Shown here: piece by piece, positions 1 through 7,965 of the stretch
How positions within the stretch are numbered: the stretch's first letter is position 1
Layout of the letters: each line of letters starts with the position of its first letter
Origin: Edaphobacter acidisoli
GTDB lineage: Bacteria; Acidobacteriota; Terriglobia; Terriglobales; Acidobacteriaceae
Length of the DNA stretch: 64,000 nucleotides
Assembly: GCF_014642855.1 (NCBI RefSeq)
Contig: NZ_BMJB01000001.1
Span: forward strand, 1,798,001-1,862,000
Direction of reading: 5' to 3'
Notes under the pieces: model-generated
What the model was told of the DNA's origin: nothing
Database searches by the model: none
Seen by the model: the letters and a program-made list of their open reading frames with translations, nothing else
Translations under genes and position numbers: made by a program

Positions 1-243
1 ATGCCCCGGAAAACTCCTCCTGATTGTAGAAGACGGTCTTACCGTTGTAAATCTGGGCTTTATCAGGTGCAAATTGATCTCTTCGCAACGATCGTATGCG
101 TGCTGCAGAACCATCAACGATCAAACCCATTCCGATTATGTGCTCTTCACCCGCCTGAACCGTAGCGCGCTGTATGTCTGGGCCATTAAGGGTATTGTTG
201 GCCTCTTCGCCGGGTTTATTTTCGACTTTGTTGGGACGATGGC
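1..243 (-). other. open reading frame running off the left edge, unrecognised
   Basis: On the minus strand a frame stays open from about 243 to the left edge. It reads as soluble protein-like sequence with segments such as AGEEHIIGMGLIVDGS and AQIYNGKTVFYNQEEF. A possible ATG lies at 130-128. I do not recognise a family. On the plus strand, 74-268 can be read as a short hydrophobic ORF. The region is less GC-rich than the rest of the window and may simply be decayed sequence. I cannot decide between the 3' part of a real gene, a remnant, or chance. Confidence 0.2.
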
Positions 244-413
244 TTTAGGGTTCGCGCCGTCCAAATAGTGCTGCTTATCATGTTCCTCGCACTCCCCCTC
301 ATTGCGATGAGCTGGATCATTAATTCGCTCGGGTGTACGAAAACCTGCCTATTCTTCCTGGAATGACACCCATCTTCCCGCATGTCATCTCAATGTTTCA
401 TTTAATTTGATAG

Positions 414-755
414 TTCGTTGTAGTCGACGCCGTGCGTGAGGGCCAGCTCGATGCCAATATCGCGCCGACAGAGTACTTCCAGATGAACCAGATCGGCGAG
501 CACTCCTTCACGCTCGCCGTGCGCACCTCGCAACAGGAGAGCATACTCCTCCCCGAGTTGGTGAGCACGCTGCATCAGATCAACCCGAACCTGGGTGTCT
601 CCAACGAAGCCACCATGATCGAGAAGATCGACACGACGCAGGCCGCCCTGTTGCATCGCTTCTCTGCATGGCTGGTGGGAGGCTTCGCAGCCATGGCGTT
701 GGGATTTGCCACAAAAGCCGCAAATGCTTCGGCCGTCAACCACCTAAGTTGTTGA
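414..755 (+). pseudogene. remnant of ADOP/MacB-type ABC permease
   Basis: The translation resembles the stretch before the last membrane helices of acidobacterial ADOP (MacB/FtsX-like) permeases: a DAVREGQLDANIAPTEYFQM segment, then FTLAVRT, then a segment ending in LLHRFSAWLVGGFAAMALGF. Full members are roughly 800 residues. Here a stop (TAG at 411) closes the frame upstream. After MALGF the reading departs from the family and ends at 755, so both ends are missing. It could at most start from the GTG at 432. It lies directly beside a tRNA gene. This is family recognition by eye, so the assignment is likely but not certain. Confidence 0.55.
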
Positions 756-761
756 AAGTTA

Positions 762-836
762 TGGTGGGCACAGCAGGATTCGAACCTACGACTTCCACCG
801 TGTGAAGGTGGCACTCTACCGCTGAGTTATGCGCCC
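762..836 (-). tRNA. tRNA-Val (anticodon CAC)
   Basis: The reverse complement folds as a complete tRNA. The acceptor stem GGGCGCA pairs with TGTGCCC and is followed by A and an encoded CCA. The anticodon arm CCACC/GGTGG carries the loop TTCACAC, giving anticodon CAC (valine codon GUG). The T arm is GTAGG-TTCGAAT-CCTGC. It decodes GTG and stands alone, beside a permease remnant. Confidence 0.95.
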
Positions 837-988
837 TCGGCCGCGATAGAAGACATTGCATCTTCCGGCTTCAGAGTCCATAGAATAGCACTCCAAACCT
901 ACTCATGGCCAGGTATCCCGTCCGGAACCGACCTGCGCCATTATCGCCATGAGCCCCGCCTCTCCGGCGGTACAATTGTCCAGCAGCA

Positions 989-1771
989 ATGGCCGTTCCA
1001 TCCCCCCATTCCGAAAGCTCCCGCTCCTTCGAAGCCCCCTCCACCGATGGGTTAGGGCAAAATTTGGGCGAAATTAACGGAAAGCCGCAACCGGGAGCAG
1101 AAGATGGGGTTATGGAGGATATGGCTACGCTGGCGATCAGCCCCGGACTACTCGAAGACCTGCAGGCGGCTGAGTCCCATCACGCCGCAGGCGATTTCGC
1201 CCAAATGGACGACGCCGTCATTATGCTGGAGCTCCGTACCGGCAACATGGCTGGCTTCGACTACCTGATCCAGAAGTATCGCAAGCCAATCATCCGTTTC
1301 ATGTATCGGATGGTCCACAATCAGGCCGTAGCCGAAGAGTTAGCGCAGGAGGTTTTCCTGCGGGTCTACCGCTCGCGCGAGACCTACCGGGCTGAAGCAC
1401 GGTTCAGCACATGGCTCTACCGCATCGCCACCAACCTCGGGGTCAACCACGCGCGCGATACCCGGCGCGAACGGTCCGCCTCAACTGTCTATCTGGACGA
1501 GCCCGATCCGGAGTCCGGGACTACACCCGATGTCGCTGATACCGCCCCGGACGTCGAGGCAAAGATTTTGCGCCGGGAGCGTATGGAGGCGATCCGGCAA
1601 CACGTCATGTCTCTGCCGGAAAGGCAGCGCATGGCCGTGCTGATGCACAAGTACGAAGGCATGGACTACCGCCAGATCGGCGAGGTACTGAAGCTGAGCG
1701 AGTCCGCAACCAAATCGCTGCTCTTCCGCGCGTATCAAACTTTGCGCGAGAAACTTAAGGATTTTATCTAG
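989..1771 (+). CDS. ECF-type RNA polymerase sigma factor (RpoE-like)
   Basis: Extracytoplasmic-function sigma-70 factor that directs RNA polymerase to a stress or envelope regulon. Region 2 is visible from about residue 90 (FDYLIQKYRKPIIRF, then AEELAQEVFLRVYRSRETYR and FSTWLYRIATNL). Region 4 is near the C-terminus (LPERQRMAVLMHKYEGMDYR, then IGEVLKLSESATKSLLFRAY). The first 90 or so residues are an extension not needed for the sigma core. The ATG at 989 has no clear Shine-Dalgarno, but a TACAAT lies 12 bases upstream, so a nearly leaderless transcript is possible; a start at 1112 is an alternative. It is followed at once by a zinc-finger anti-sigma factor, the usual pairing. Confidence 0.9.
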   Translation: MAVPSPHSESSRSFEAPSTDGLGQNLGEINGKPQPGAEDGVMEDMATLAISPGLLEDLQAAESHHAAGDFAQMDDAVIMLELRTGNMAGFDYLIQKYRKPIIRFMYRMVHNQAVAEELAQEVFLRVYRSRETYRAEARFSTWLYRIATNLGVNHARDTRRERSASTVYLDEPDPESGTTPDVADTAPDVEAKILRRERMEAIRQHVMSLPERQRMAVLMHKYEGMDYRQIGEVLKLSESATKSLLFRAYQTLREKLKDFI

Positions 1772-1843
1772 CCCTTTGGGGCACCACGGCACGCAAGACA
1801 TATACAGGACGCGCCGATAGAAACGGATGGAAAGGATCAGACC

Positions 1844-2368
1844 ATGAACACGTCAACGATCTGCCAAAACACGAAAGCCGCTCTCCCAGATCTCTTGCTG
1901 GATCCAGCAGCATCCACAAGCGCTGCAGCACGAGAGCACATGGACGCCTGCCCAGGCTGCCGCGAAGAATTCCAGCAGCTTCAGGCCACCTTTGCCTTGC
2001 TCGATGCCTGGGAAGCCCCGGAGCCTTCCCCCTACTTCGACCAAAAGCTCGCTGTTCTTCTCCGCGAAGCCCAGAACGAGCCGCCCGCTGGTTGGTTTGA
2101 GCGGCTGCGCTCGCGGATGATGTTCAACACCGGCCGCCAGTTCCGCCCGGCGCTTGCTGGCGCTCTTGCGCTGGTTCTTCTGGTCGGAGGAGGCACATTC
2201 GCTGACCTGTCACTCGGCCATCACCCTGCCACTCCACAAGTCTCGGCCACGGTCAACGACCTCCGCATCATGGACACGAATGATCAGGCGTTCCAGACGA
2301 TGGATCAGCTCATGCAAGACGAAAACGCCCCTGCTGACACCAACACGGCCACGCCGCCTGCAAGCTAA
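1844..2368 (+). CDS. zinc-finger anti-sigma factor (membrane-anchored)
   Basis: The N-terminus carries an HxxxCxxC motif (HMDACPGC, about residues 32-39), typical of the zf-HC2 anti-sigma fold that binds and silences the cognate ECF factor. A single hydrophobic segment rich in Ala, Leu and Val (about residues 99-120) anchors it in the inner membrane, leaving a short Thr/Pro-rich periplasmic tail. It lies 72 bases after the sigma gene and probably shares its transcript. The stimulus that releases the sigma factor cannot be read from the sequence. Confidence 0.8.
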   Translation: MNTSTICQNTKAALPDLLLDPAASTSAAAREHMDACPGCREEFQQLQATFALLDAWEAPEPSPYFDQKLAVLLREAQNEPPAGWFERLRSRMMFNTGRQFRPALAGALALVLLVGGGTFADLSLGHHPATPQVSATVNDLRIMDTNDQAFQTMDQLMQDENAPADTNTATPPAS

Positions 2369-2476
2369 ACTGCGAATATTTTTCACCCAAAGAAGGGAGA
2401 CGAAGCACGGAAACCTCACTGGACGGATTAAACTGTTCCAGAATTTTTTTATGCCCGTCGTACTCCGGTAAAGCCC

Positions 2477-3154
2477 ATGCACGCAATGGCCAAAACCCGA
2501 AAGCTGCTGCCACTCATGCTCTCCGTCATGCTCGTGAGCGGTGGTGCGTCTGCAAGCTGGGGTCAACGCGGCATGCACTTCGCTCGTCAGGTACGTCCGG
2601 CCGCACGCCAGACCCAGCACCCGGCGCAACGCCAAGCGCAGCCTCCCAGGCCCAACCCCGCCATGCGCCAGGGGCCAGGCCAGATGCGCAATCAGGAGCA
2701 TCTCGGCCAGTGGATGCAGCAACACAGCAACATGTCGCTGGCTGACCAGCAAAAAGCACTCGACAACGAACCCGGCTTTCGCAGCCTTCCCCCCGACGTT
2801 CAGCAGCGTTATCACAACCACCTGGCTCAGCTCAACGCCATGCCTCCTGCCCAGCGCGAGCGCTGGCTCGCCCGCACTGAAATGATGGAGAGGCTCAATC
2901 CCGCTGAACGCCAGCAGGTACGCGGCGCCATGCAGCAGTTGGGCTCACTTCCCGTAGATCGTCGTCGCCTTGTCGCACGCGCTTTCCGTGATCTGCGCGA
3001 GATGCCACCAGAGCAGCGCCAGACCATCCTGAACTCGGACCGCTTCCGCGGCCAGTTCAGCGATCAGGAGCGAGGAACGCTATCCAATCTCCTTCGCGTC
3101 GAGCCGTACCTGCCCATCACTCCATCGAACGAAGCGCCCACACAGGGCAAGTAA
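2477..3154 (+). CDS. exported DUF3106-type protein
   Basis: A signal peptide (MAKTRKLLPLMLSVMLVSGG..., with an alternative start at the second Met, 2486) is followed by a Gln/Arg/Pro-rich stretch. The rest consists of short helical repeats of the LPPDVQQRYHNHLAQLNAMP / MPPEQRQTILNS type, characteristic of DUF3106. The repeats resemble the LTxxQ-containing Spy/CpxP helical periplasmic proteins, and a periplasmic sensor or chaperone role fits the preceding sigma/anti-sigma pair, but that is inference. No clear Shine-Dalgarno is seen. A strong terminator follows, closing the three-gene unit. Confidence 0.7.
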   Translation: MHAMAKTRKLLPLMLSVMLVSGGASASWGQRGMHFARQVRPAARQTQHPAQRQAQPPRPNPAMRQGPGQMRNQEHLGQWMQQHSNMSLADQQKALDNEPGFRSLPPDVQQRYHNHLAQLNAMPPAQRERWLARTEMMERLNPAERQQVRGAMQQLGSLPVDRRRLVARAFRDLREMPPEQRQTILNSDRFRGQFSDQERGTLSNLLRVEPYLPITPSNEAPTQGK

Positions 3155-3177
3155 GCTTAAATCACCACCAACGAGAG

Positions 3178-3203
3178 ATAGCCGCCCGAAGGCGGCTATT
3201 TTT
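3178..3203 (+). terminator. rho-independent terminator after the DUF3106 gene
   Basis: A nine-base-pair stem (ATAGCCGCC/GGCGGCTAT) with a CGAA loop is followed by a T run. It ends the sigma/anti-sigma/DUF3106 unit. Confidence 0.85.
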
Positions 3204-3458
3204 CATTGCGGAGTTGGGAAAGGGCTACGGAAGCAGGACACCGTTTTGCTTCGATGATCCGGCAGGGGGGAGTGTCACTGGACTGTTTTGCGATCATGCC
3301 AATCGGACTTGGCTGGGGTGGATCGCAAACGTGCAAATTGCTGAATCCGGTACATCTCCTTCAACGGTCTCCTTCTCCCGTAGTGCTAGCCATTCTGCAC
3401 GGAAACACTTGCCGGTCCAATACAACTTTTGCTCGCGAACCTTCCCACTAACGCTTTA

Positions 3459-4394
3459 TTAGCTTCGTAACATGTTCTTCACAAGAAAGAAAACATTCGC
3501 TGGCCGCTCCGCCAATCTGCGCATGAAGTATGGATACCACTCCGGCCCGAACGGAACATACACCCGTACACCGAAACCCTCTGCCACCAGCCTTCGTTGC
3601 AAATCGCGCCTAATCCCATAGAGCATTTGAAACTCAAAGGCGCTCTTGTCTACATCTTCGTCGCGCACAAACAAACGCATCGCATCAACGATCGCCTCAT
3701 CGTGCGTTGCAATACCACAGAAGACGCCGCTGCCATTGTTCCGATACGTCACCATGCGCTTCATCAGCTTCACATAATTCGCATCCACATCCGCCTTCGC
3801 GGCAAAGGCGACATCAGGTCCTTCCTTGTATGCGCCTTTGCACAGCCGTATGCGAATTCCCTGCCCCAGCAGCCGCTCCGCGTCGGCTTCCGTGCGATAG
3901 AGATAGGCCTGCAGCACCGTGCCAACGCTCCCGGGAAACCGCGCTGCCAGGCCTTCCGTGATCGCAATCGTCGCCTCCGTATACGGCGAGCCTTCCATAT
4001 CGATCCGCACAAACGACCCTGCCTGCGCCGCATGTTCGACCATCGCACCGACAATTCGCTCCGCGAGAACCGGGTCGAAGTCCATCCCCACCTGCGACAG
4101 CTTCACGCTCACATTCGCATCAAGTCCGCGCTCCACAATCGCATCCAGCAGCCGATGATAGATCTCTGCCGAAGCCTGCGCCTGTTCCGCAACCGTCACG
4201 CTTTCGCCCAGCGAATCAAGCGTCGCCCGAATGCCTTCGCGGTTCAGCCGTTCGCACGCAGCAACAGCGTCCTCCACCGTCATTCCAGCAACAAACCGGC
4301 TCGACAGCCTTCGGCCCATTGCCGACCGTTCAGAAAATGTGCGTAATTGTCTATTTTGGGAGAGCGCAATGAACCCGGACCGAAGCAAATGCAA
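3459..4394 (-). CDS. proline dehydrogenase (monofunctional)
   Basis: Oxidises proline to pyrroline-5-carboxylate with FAD and feeds electrons to the quinone pool. The 311-residue length and order match stand-alone bacterial enzymes: RFVAGMTVEDAVAACERLN near the N-terminus, DANVSVKLSQVG and SFVRIDMEGS barrel strands, RIRLCKGAYKE, FCGIATHDEAI, FEFQMLYGIR, and the C-terminal RVYVPFGPEWYPYFMRRLAER substrate-loop region. The likely start is a TTG at 4394, preceded by GAAGAAGGGG; an in-frame TGA just upstream excludes a longer protein. No P5C dehydrogenase is adjacent. Confidence 0.92.
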   Translation of the reverse strand: MHLLRSGFIALSQNRQLRTFSERSAMGRRLSSRFVAGMTVEDAVAACERLNREGIRATLDSLGESVTVAEQAQASAEIYHRLLDAIVERGLDANVSVKLSQVGMDFDPVLAERIVGAMVEHAAQAGSFVRIDMEGSPYTEATIAITEGLAARFPGSVGTVLQAYLYRTEADAERLLGQGIRIRLCKGAYKEGPDVAFAAKADVDANYVKLMKRMVTYRNNGSGVFCGIATHDEAIVDAMRLFVRDEDVDKSAFEFQMLYGIRRDLQRRLVAEGFGVRVYVPFGPEWYPYFMRRLAERPANVFFLVKNMLRS

Positions 4395-4483
4395 ATACCG
4401 TACCCCTTCTTCTCACGCGGCATTGTGCCACAGCGAGGGTACGACCGGCGAGTGGCCGAAGATCAGCTTGTCCTGCGAAAGGA

Positions 4484-5290
4484 CTATCGCCCGGCCTGGG
4501 CCCGCACCTTCACCACCGGCGGCGTCACCATCGAGCTGGTGTCCTTCATCTCCGCGATCGCTCTGTCATAGCGTCCAGCCAGCGAGTTGCCACGAATCCG
4601 CGCCATATCTTCCAGCATCTTCATGCCATCTTTCAGGTAGCTGATGCGGCTGCGCTCGTCGTGCCCCCACGTCACCGGAACCTCGCGAATCACGTACTTC
4701 AGCTTGCGCGCAATAAACAAAATCTCCGGATCGAATCCCCACCGTTCAATCGTCTGCAACCGGAAGATCACCTGCGCCGCCGGCCGTTTAAAAGCCTTGA
4801 ACCCGCACTGCGTGTCCTTGAACGGAAGTCCCATCACAGTCCGTGTAATCCAGTTAAAACAGCGGCCGAAGAACTGGCGATACAGAGGCTGATGAATCGT
4901 CTGCCGTGCCCTGTCCAGCCACCGCGACCCAATCGCCACATCCGCGCCGTTGTTCAGAGCCGCAAATAGCAAGTTGGCCTCTTCCATCGGGGCCGAAAGA
5001 TCAGCGTCCGTAAACATCACAATGTCGCCAGCCGCCTGCAGCAATCCGTTGCGCACGGAATAGCCTTTGCCTCGATTGCCTGGGTTCTGAATCAGGTGCA
5101 GGCGAGGATGGTCATTCATCCACCGCTGCACAATCGCTGCCGTATCGTCCTTCGAGCCATCATCGACAACAAGGACCTCGGCGTCCCATCCCTGTTCCGT
5201 CACACAGCCCAGCACGCGTTCCAGCGCCTCGTCGATGCGTGCGCTTTCGTTGTAGGCCGGAATCACGATGCTGAGTTGAGGATGCGCCAT
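4484..5290 (-). CDS. family 2 glycosyltransferase (dolichyl-phosphate glucosyltransferase-like)
   Basis: GT-A fold glycosyltransferase that probably moves a sugar from a nucleotide donor to a polyprenyl phosphate. Motifs are LSIVIPAYNESARI at the N-terminus, VVDDGSKDDT, the metal-binding DADLSAP, IGSRW and DTQCGFKAFKRP. These fit the DPG/DPM synthase-like branch (Alg5-like). No long membrane segments are seen, so it is a peripheral enzyme. The ATG at 5290 is preferred: AGGAG lies a few bases upstream and the conserved region begins at once. A longer frame reaches 5341. The acceptor is unknown. Confidence 0.88.
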   Translation of the reverse strand: MAHPQLSIVIPAYNESARIDEALERVLGCVTEQGWDAEVLVVDDGSKDDTAAIVQRWMNDHPRLHLIQNPGNRGKGYSVRNGLLQAAGDIVMFTDADLSAPMEEANLLFAALNNGADVAIGSRWLDRARQTIHQPLYRQFFGRCFNWITRTVMGLPFKDTQCGFKAFKRPAAQVIFRLQTIERWGFDPEILFIARKLKYVIREVPVTWGHDERSRISYLKDGMKMLEDMARIRGNSLAGRYDRAIAEMKDTSSMVTPPVVKVRAQAGR

Positions 5291-5522
5291 CAAGGCTCCT
5301 GATCTTCTCCGAGACACATCCCGGTGTTTCGTACACTGCACGCAGACTGTGGGGAGAGGATTCCGCGATTTATTGTACTGTAACGATTAGACGCGGCAAC
5401 ATTTATTTGAGTCTCATCTCAAATTTCTGATTTGGGTCTATAGATGGCCTCTCCTCCTGACCAGGCCTGTTTGCCGCCCACATCCCTGTCACGATGCCCG
5501 TCTCCCTGCTACACTCCTCGAC

Positions 5523-6563
5523 ATGCCGGAAGACTTCGTTCCACCGCCGCCTCCGCCGCCACCTGTCCAGCCGCCGACCTACGCCCGCCCCTACGGCGCA
5601 ATCCCCTACGGTGCAGCGGCGCAGCCTTACGGTAGCCCCGCTTACGGACCACCACCCAGTCGCCGGTCCGCGTGGTTCTACATCGGCATCATCTGCGGCT
5701 GCATTGCCGCGGTCTTTCTACTCTTCTCCGCAATGGTCTGGTACACCGCGCGCTCGCTCAGCGGCAACTCATCCAGCCTCGGCTTCGACGGCAAACGCAT
5801 CGCCGTCATTGACATCTCCGGCATCATCCTCTCGCCCGATGACATTGACACTCAACTCCGCCGCTTCGGCGACGACGACTCCGTCAAAGCCATCATCCTG
5901 CACATCAACTCGCCCGGTGGCGGCGCCGCAGCATCACAGGAGATCTACCACGAGGTCATGCGCGTCCGGCAGGAGAAGCACAAGAAAGTCATCGCCTCAG
6001 TTGAATCCGTCGGAGCCTCCGGCGCCTACTACATCGCCTCAGCCTGCGACAGGATCTACGCCAATCAGGCCTCCGTCGTCGGCTCCATCGGCGTCATCAT
6101 GGAGTGGACCAACTACGGAGATCTGCTCCGCTGGGCCAAGCTCAAAAGCGTCACCATCACCCGCGGCGACCTCAAAGATGCGGGCGATCCAAGCCGCGAC
6201 ATGACACCACAGGAGCAAGCCTACTTCCAGTCCCTGGTCGATAACATGTACGGCCAATTCATCCACGATGTCGCCGCTGGCCGCCACACTACCGAAGACA
6301 AGATCAAACCTCTCGCCACCGGACAGGTCTGGACCGGCGAGCAGGCCTTGCCTCTCGGCCTTATCGATAAGATCGGCGGATATCGCACTGCGTTGCTCGA
6401 CACCGCCCGCGCAGTCGGCATCTCGGGCGAGCCAACCATCGTCCGCCCGCCATCCAACAAAAAAGGCCTTTTAGCCCTGTTGACCGACGACGGCGAGGAC
6501 CTGTTCCCCAACCCCAGCCAGATGCTCAACCGCGCTCCGGGCTTCTACTTCATGTGGAAGTAA
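5523..6563 (+). CDS. sppA: signal peptide peptidase SppA (S49 family)
   Basis: Membrane serine protease that degrades cleaved signal peptides. A Pro/Tyr/Gly-rich cytoplasmic head (residues 1-48) is followed by one membrane helix (about 50-75). Then come the S49 motifs ILHINSPGGG, SVGASGAYYIA and VGSIGVI. The Ser/Lys dyad is probably Ser166 and Lys218; the 52-residue spacing equals that known for Bacillus subtilis SppA. At 346 residues it is the short, single-domain form. It ends in a Met-Trp-Lys tail after an apparent C-terminal strand. Confidence 0.93.
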   Translation: MPEDFVPPPPPPPPVQPPTYARPYGAIPYGAAAQPYGSPAYGPPPSRRSAWFYIGIICGCIAAVFLLFSAMVWYTARSLSGNSSSLGFDGKRIAVIDISGIILSPDDIDTQLRRFGDDDSVKAIILHINSPGGGAAASQEIYHEVMRVRQEKHKKVIASVESVGASGAYYIASACDRIYANQASVVGSIGVIMEWTNYGDLLRWAKLKSVTITRGDLKDAGDPSRDMTPQEQAYFQSLVDNMYGQFIHDVAAGRHTTEDKIKPLATGQVWTGEQALPLGLIDKIGGYRTALLDTARAVGISGEPTIVRPPSNKKGLLALLTDDGEDLFPNPSQMLNRAPGFYFMWK

Positions 6564-6814
6564 GCTTCGGAATTGCCGACTTTACGCACTATCCGCCCTG
6601 TTTTCAATACACAGGCATAAAAGAAAATACATCTTTTTTGAAATTTGCTGTGACCTGTCCGCTCTGTCCTGCATCTCAAGGCATTGCAGCCAAGTAGTTA
6701 CTCTTATCAACGTTTTTCATTGCCTAAAATGCTCCGATCTCATTTACAATCAACAACAACGCAACCATTCATGGAAACGTTGACTGCCCTCCCTCTATCG
6801 AAAGGAACTCGCTC

Positions 6815-7159
6815 ATGACCAAAGCCGATCTCGTAGATAAAGTCACAGAACTGGGCGACCTTACCCGCCGCGATGGTGAGATCATCGTCGATACCCTCTT
6901 TGAGGCCGTCATCGGCGCGCTTAAATCAGGCGACAAGATCGAGATACGCGGCTTCGGCAGCTTCCGCACGCGGCAGCGCAACGCCCGCACCGGACGCAAC
7001 CCGAAGACCGGAGCCAAAGTCGACGTACCGGCCAAGCGCGTCCCTTTCTTCAAGCCTTCAAAGGAGCTGCGCGACTCCGTCAATCCCGACGGCCAGAAAA
7101 AATCCACACCGCGAGCCGAAGCCAGGTCCGTCGATCCGCATCATCCTCCCGCGATGTAG
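6815..7159 (+). CDS. HU/IHF-family DNA-binding protein
   Basis: Small nucleoid protein that bends DNA as a dimer. It begins MTKADLVDKVTELGDLT. The beta-arm region has the family signature IEIRGFGSF, then RNPKTGAKVDVPAKRVPFFK. The core ends near residue 92, and a basic/polar tail of about 20 residues follows. The start is supported by AAAGGAA upstream. The 250 bases before it are AT-rich, as expected for a strongly expressed promoter region; I could not pick a confident -35/-10 pair. The motifs do not decide between HU and IHF-alpha. Confidence 0.92.
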   Translation: MTKADLVDKVTELGDLTRRDGEIIVDTLFEAVIGALKSGDKIEIRGFGSFRTRQRNARTGRNPKTGAKVDVPAKRVPFFKPSKELRDSVNPDGQKKSTPRAEARSVDPHHPPAM

Positions 7160-7200
7160 CTGCAACACGCACGCATCGTCGAAGAAGTCGAAGTCGAAGA

Positions 7201-7229
7201 AAAGGAGCGCAACCCCGCGCTCCTTTTTT
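7201..7229 (+). terminator. rho-independent terminator after the HU gene
   Basis: The stem GGAGCGC/GCGCTCC has a six-base loop and is followed by six T residues. Confidence 0.85.
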
Positions 7230-7369
7230 CATCTCATCGAGCCATTCGGACCACGCAGATCGCCGTGTACTGTGCAGAGAAAGCGCGCCACTGCAAGAGT
7301 ACCCTCCTGGCAAGCAATACCCATCCTTCCAATCGAGCGATGCACATTCTGCGCTGGTAGCATACAGAC

Positions 7370-7939
7370 ATGCGCTGTCTGCTTTCGCTCGCCGTCATCT
7401 TCTGTTTCTCTGCTATATCTCTGACTGCGCAAAACTTCCCTCTTCCTGCTTCATCTTCCAGCGCCGATCCACTCAGTCCACCCCCCAGTACCACTGCGAA
7501 TCCCCTTGAGCAACCAACCCTGAGCCCCGGCGTCATACTGCTGATGGAGCTTGACGGGCGTTTTGAAAAGGCAGTTGAAGAGGGCGGCGGCAAAGCCTTC
7601 GCAAGTTGGTTCGCAAACGACGCTGTCATCCTTAGCAACGGCAAACCAGCCGTCATGGGTCACACTGCCATTACAGAGCAGTCGCATTGGGATCCCAAGG
7701 CCTACCAGCTCACATGGGCTCCTGAAGGCGCGCAGATGGGCCCATCGAACGAGATGGGTTTCACGTGGGGGCATTATGAGGGTCGCTCCAAAGACAAAAA
7801 CGGACAACCCGTCGTCATCTCAGGCCGCTATTTCACTGTCTGGAAGAAGCTCCCCAGTGGAGACTGGAAGGTTGCCCTTGAAGCCAGCGCCGACGCTCCT
7901 CCCACGTCCGGGGAGTGCTGCACGTTACCAAAGCCATAA
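7370..7939 (+). CDS. exported DUF4440/SnoaL-like protein
   Basis: An N-terminal signal peptide (MRCLLSLAVIFCFSAISLTA) and a Ser/Pro linker precede a domain that looks like the NTF2-like DUF4440 fold: LMELDGRFEKAVEEGGGKAF, then FANDAVILSNGKPAVMG, and a C-terminal GRYFTVWKKLPSGDWKVALE. Such domains bind small ligands or serve as enzymes, but the substrate cannot be inferred. It stands between the HU terminator and the histidine kinase gene, with only 26 bases to the latter. Confidence 0.75.
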   Translation: MRCLLSLAVIFCFSAISLTAQNFPLPASSSSADPLSPPPSTTANPLEQPTLSPGVILLMELDGRFEKAVEEGGGKAFASWFANDAVILSNGKPAVMGHTAITEQSHWDPKAYQLTWAPEGAQMGPSNEMGFTWGHYEGRSKDKNGQPVVISGRYFTVWKKLPSGDWKVALEASADAPPTSGECCTLPKP

Positions 7940-7965
7940 ACACCCGCTAACCCTTAAGTAGGAGT

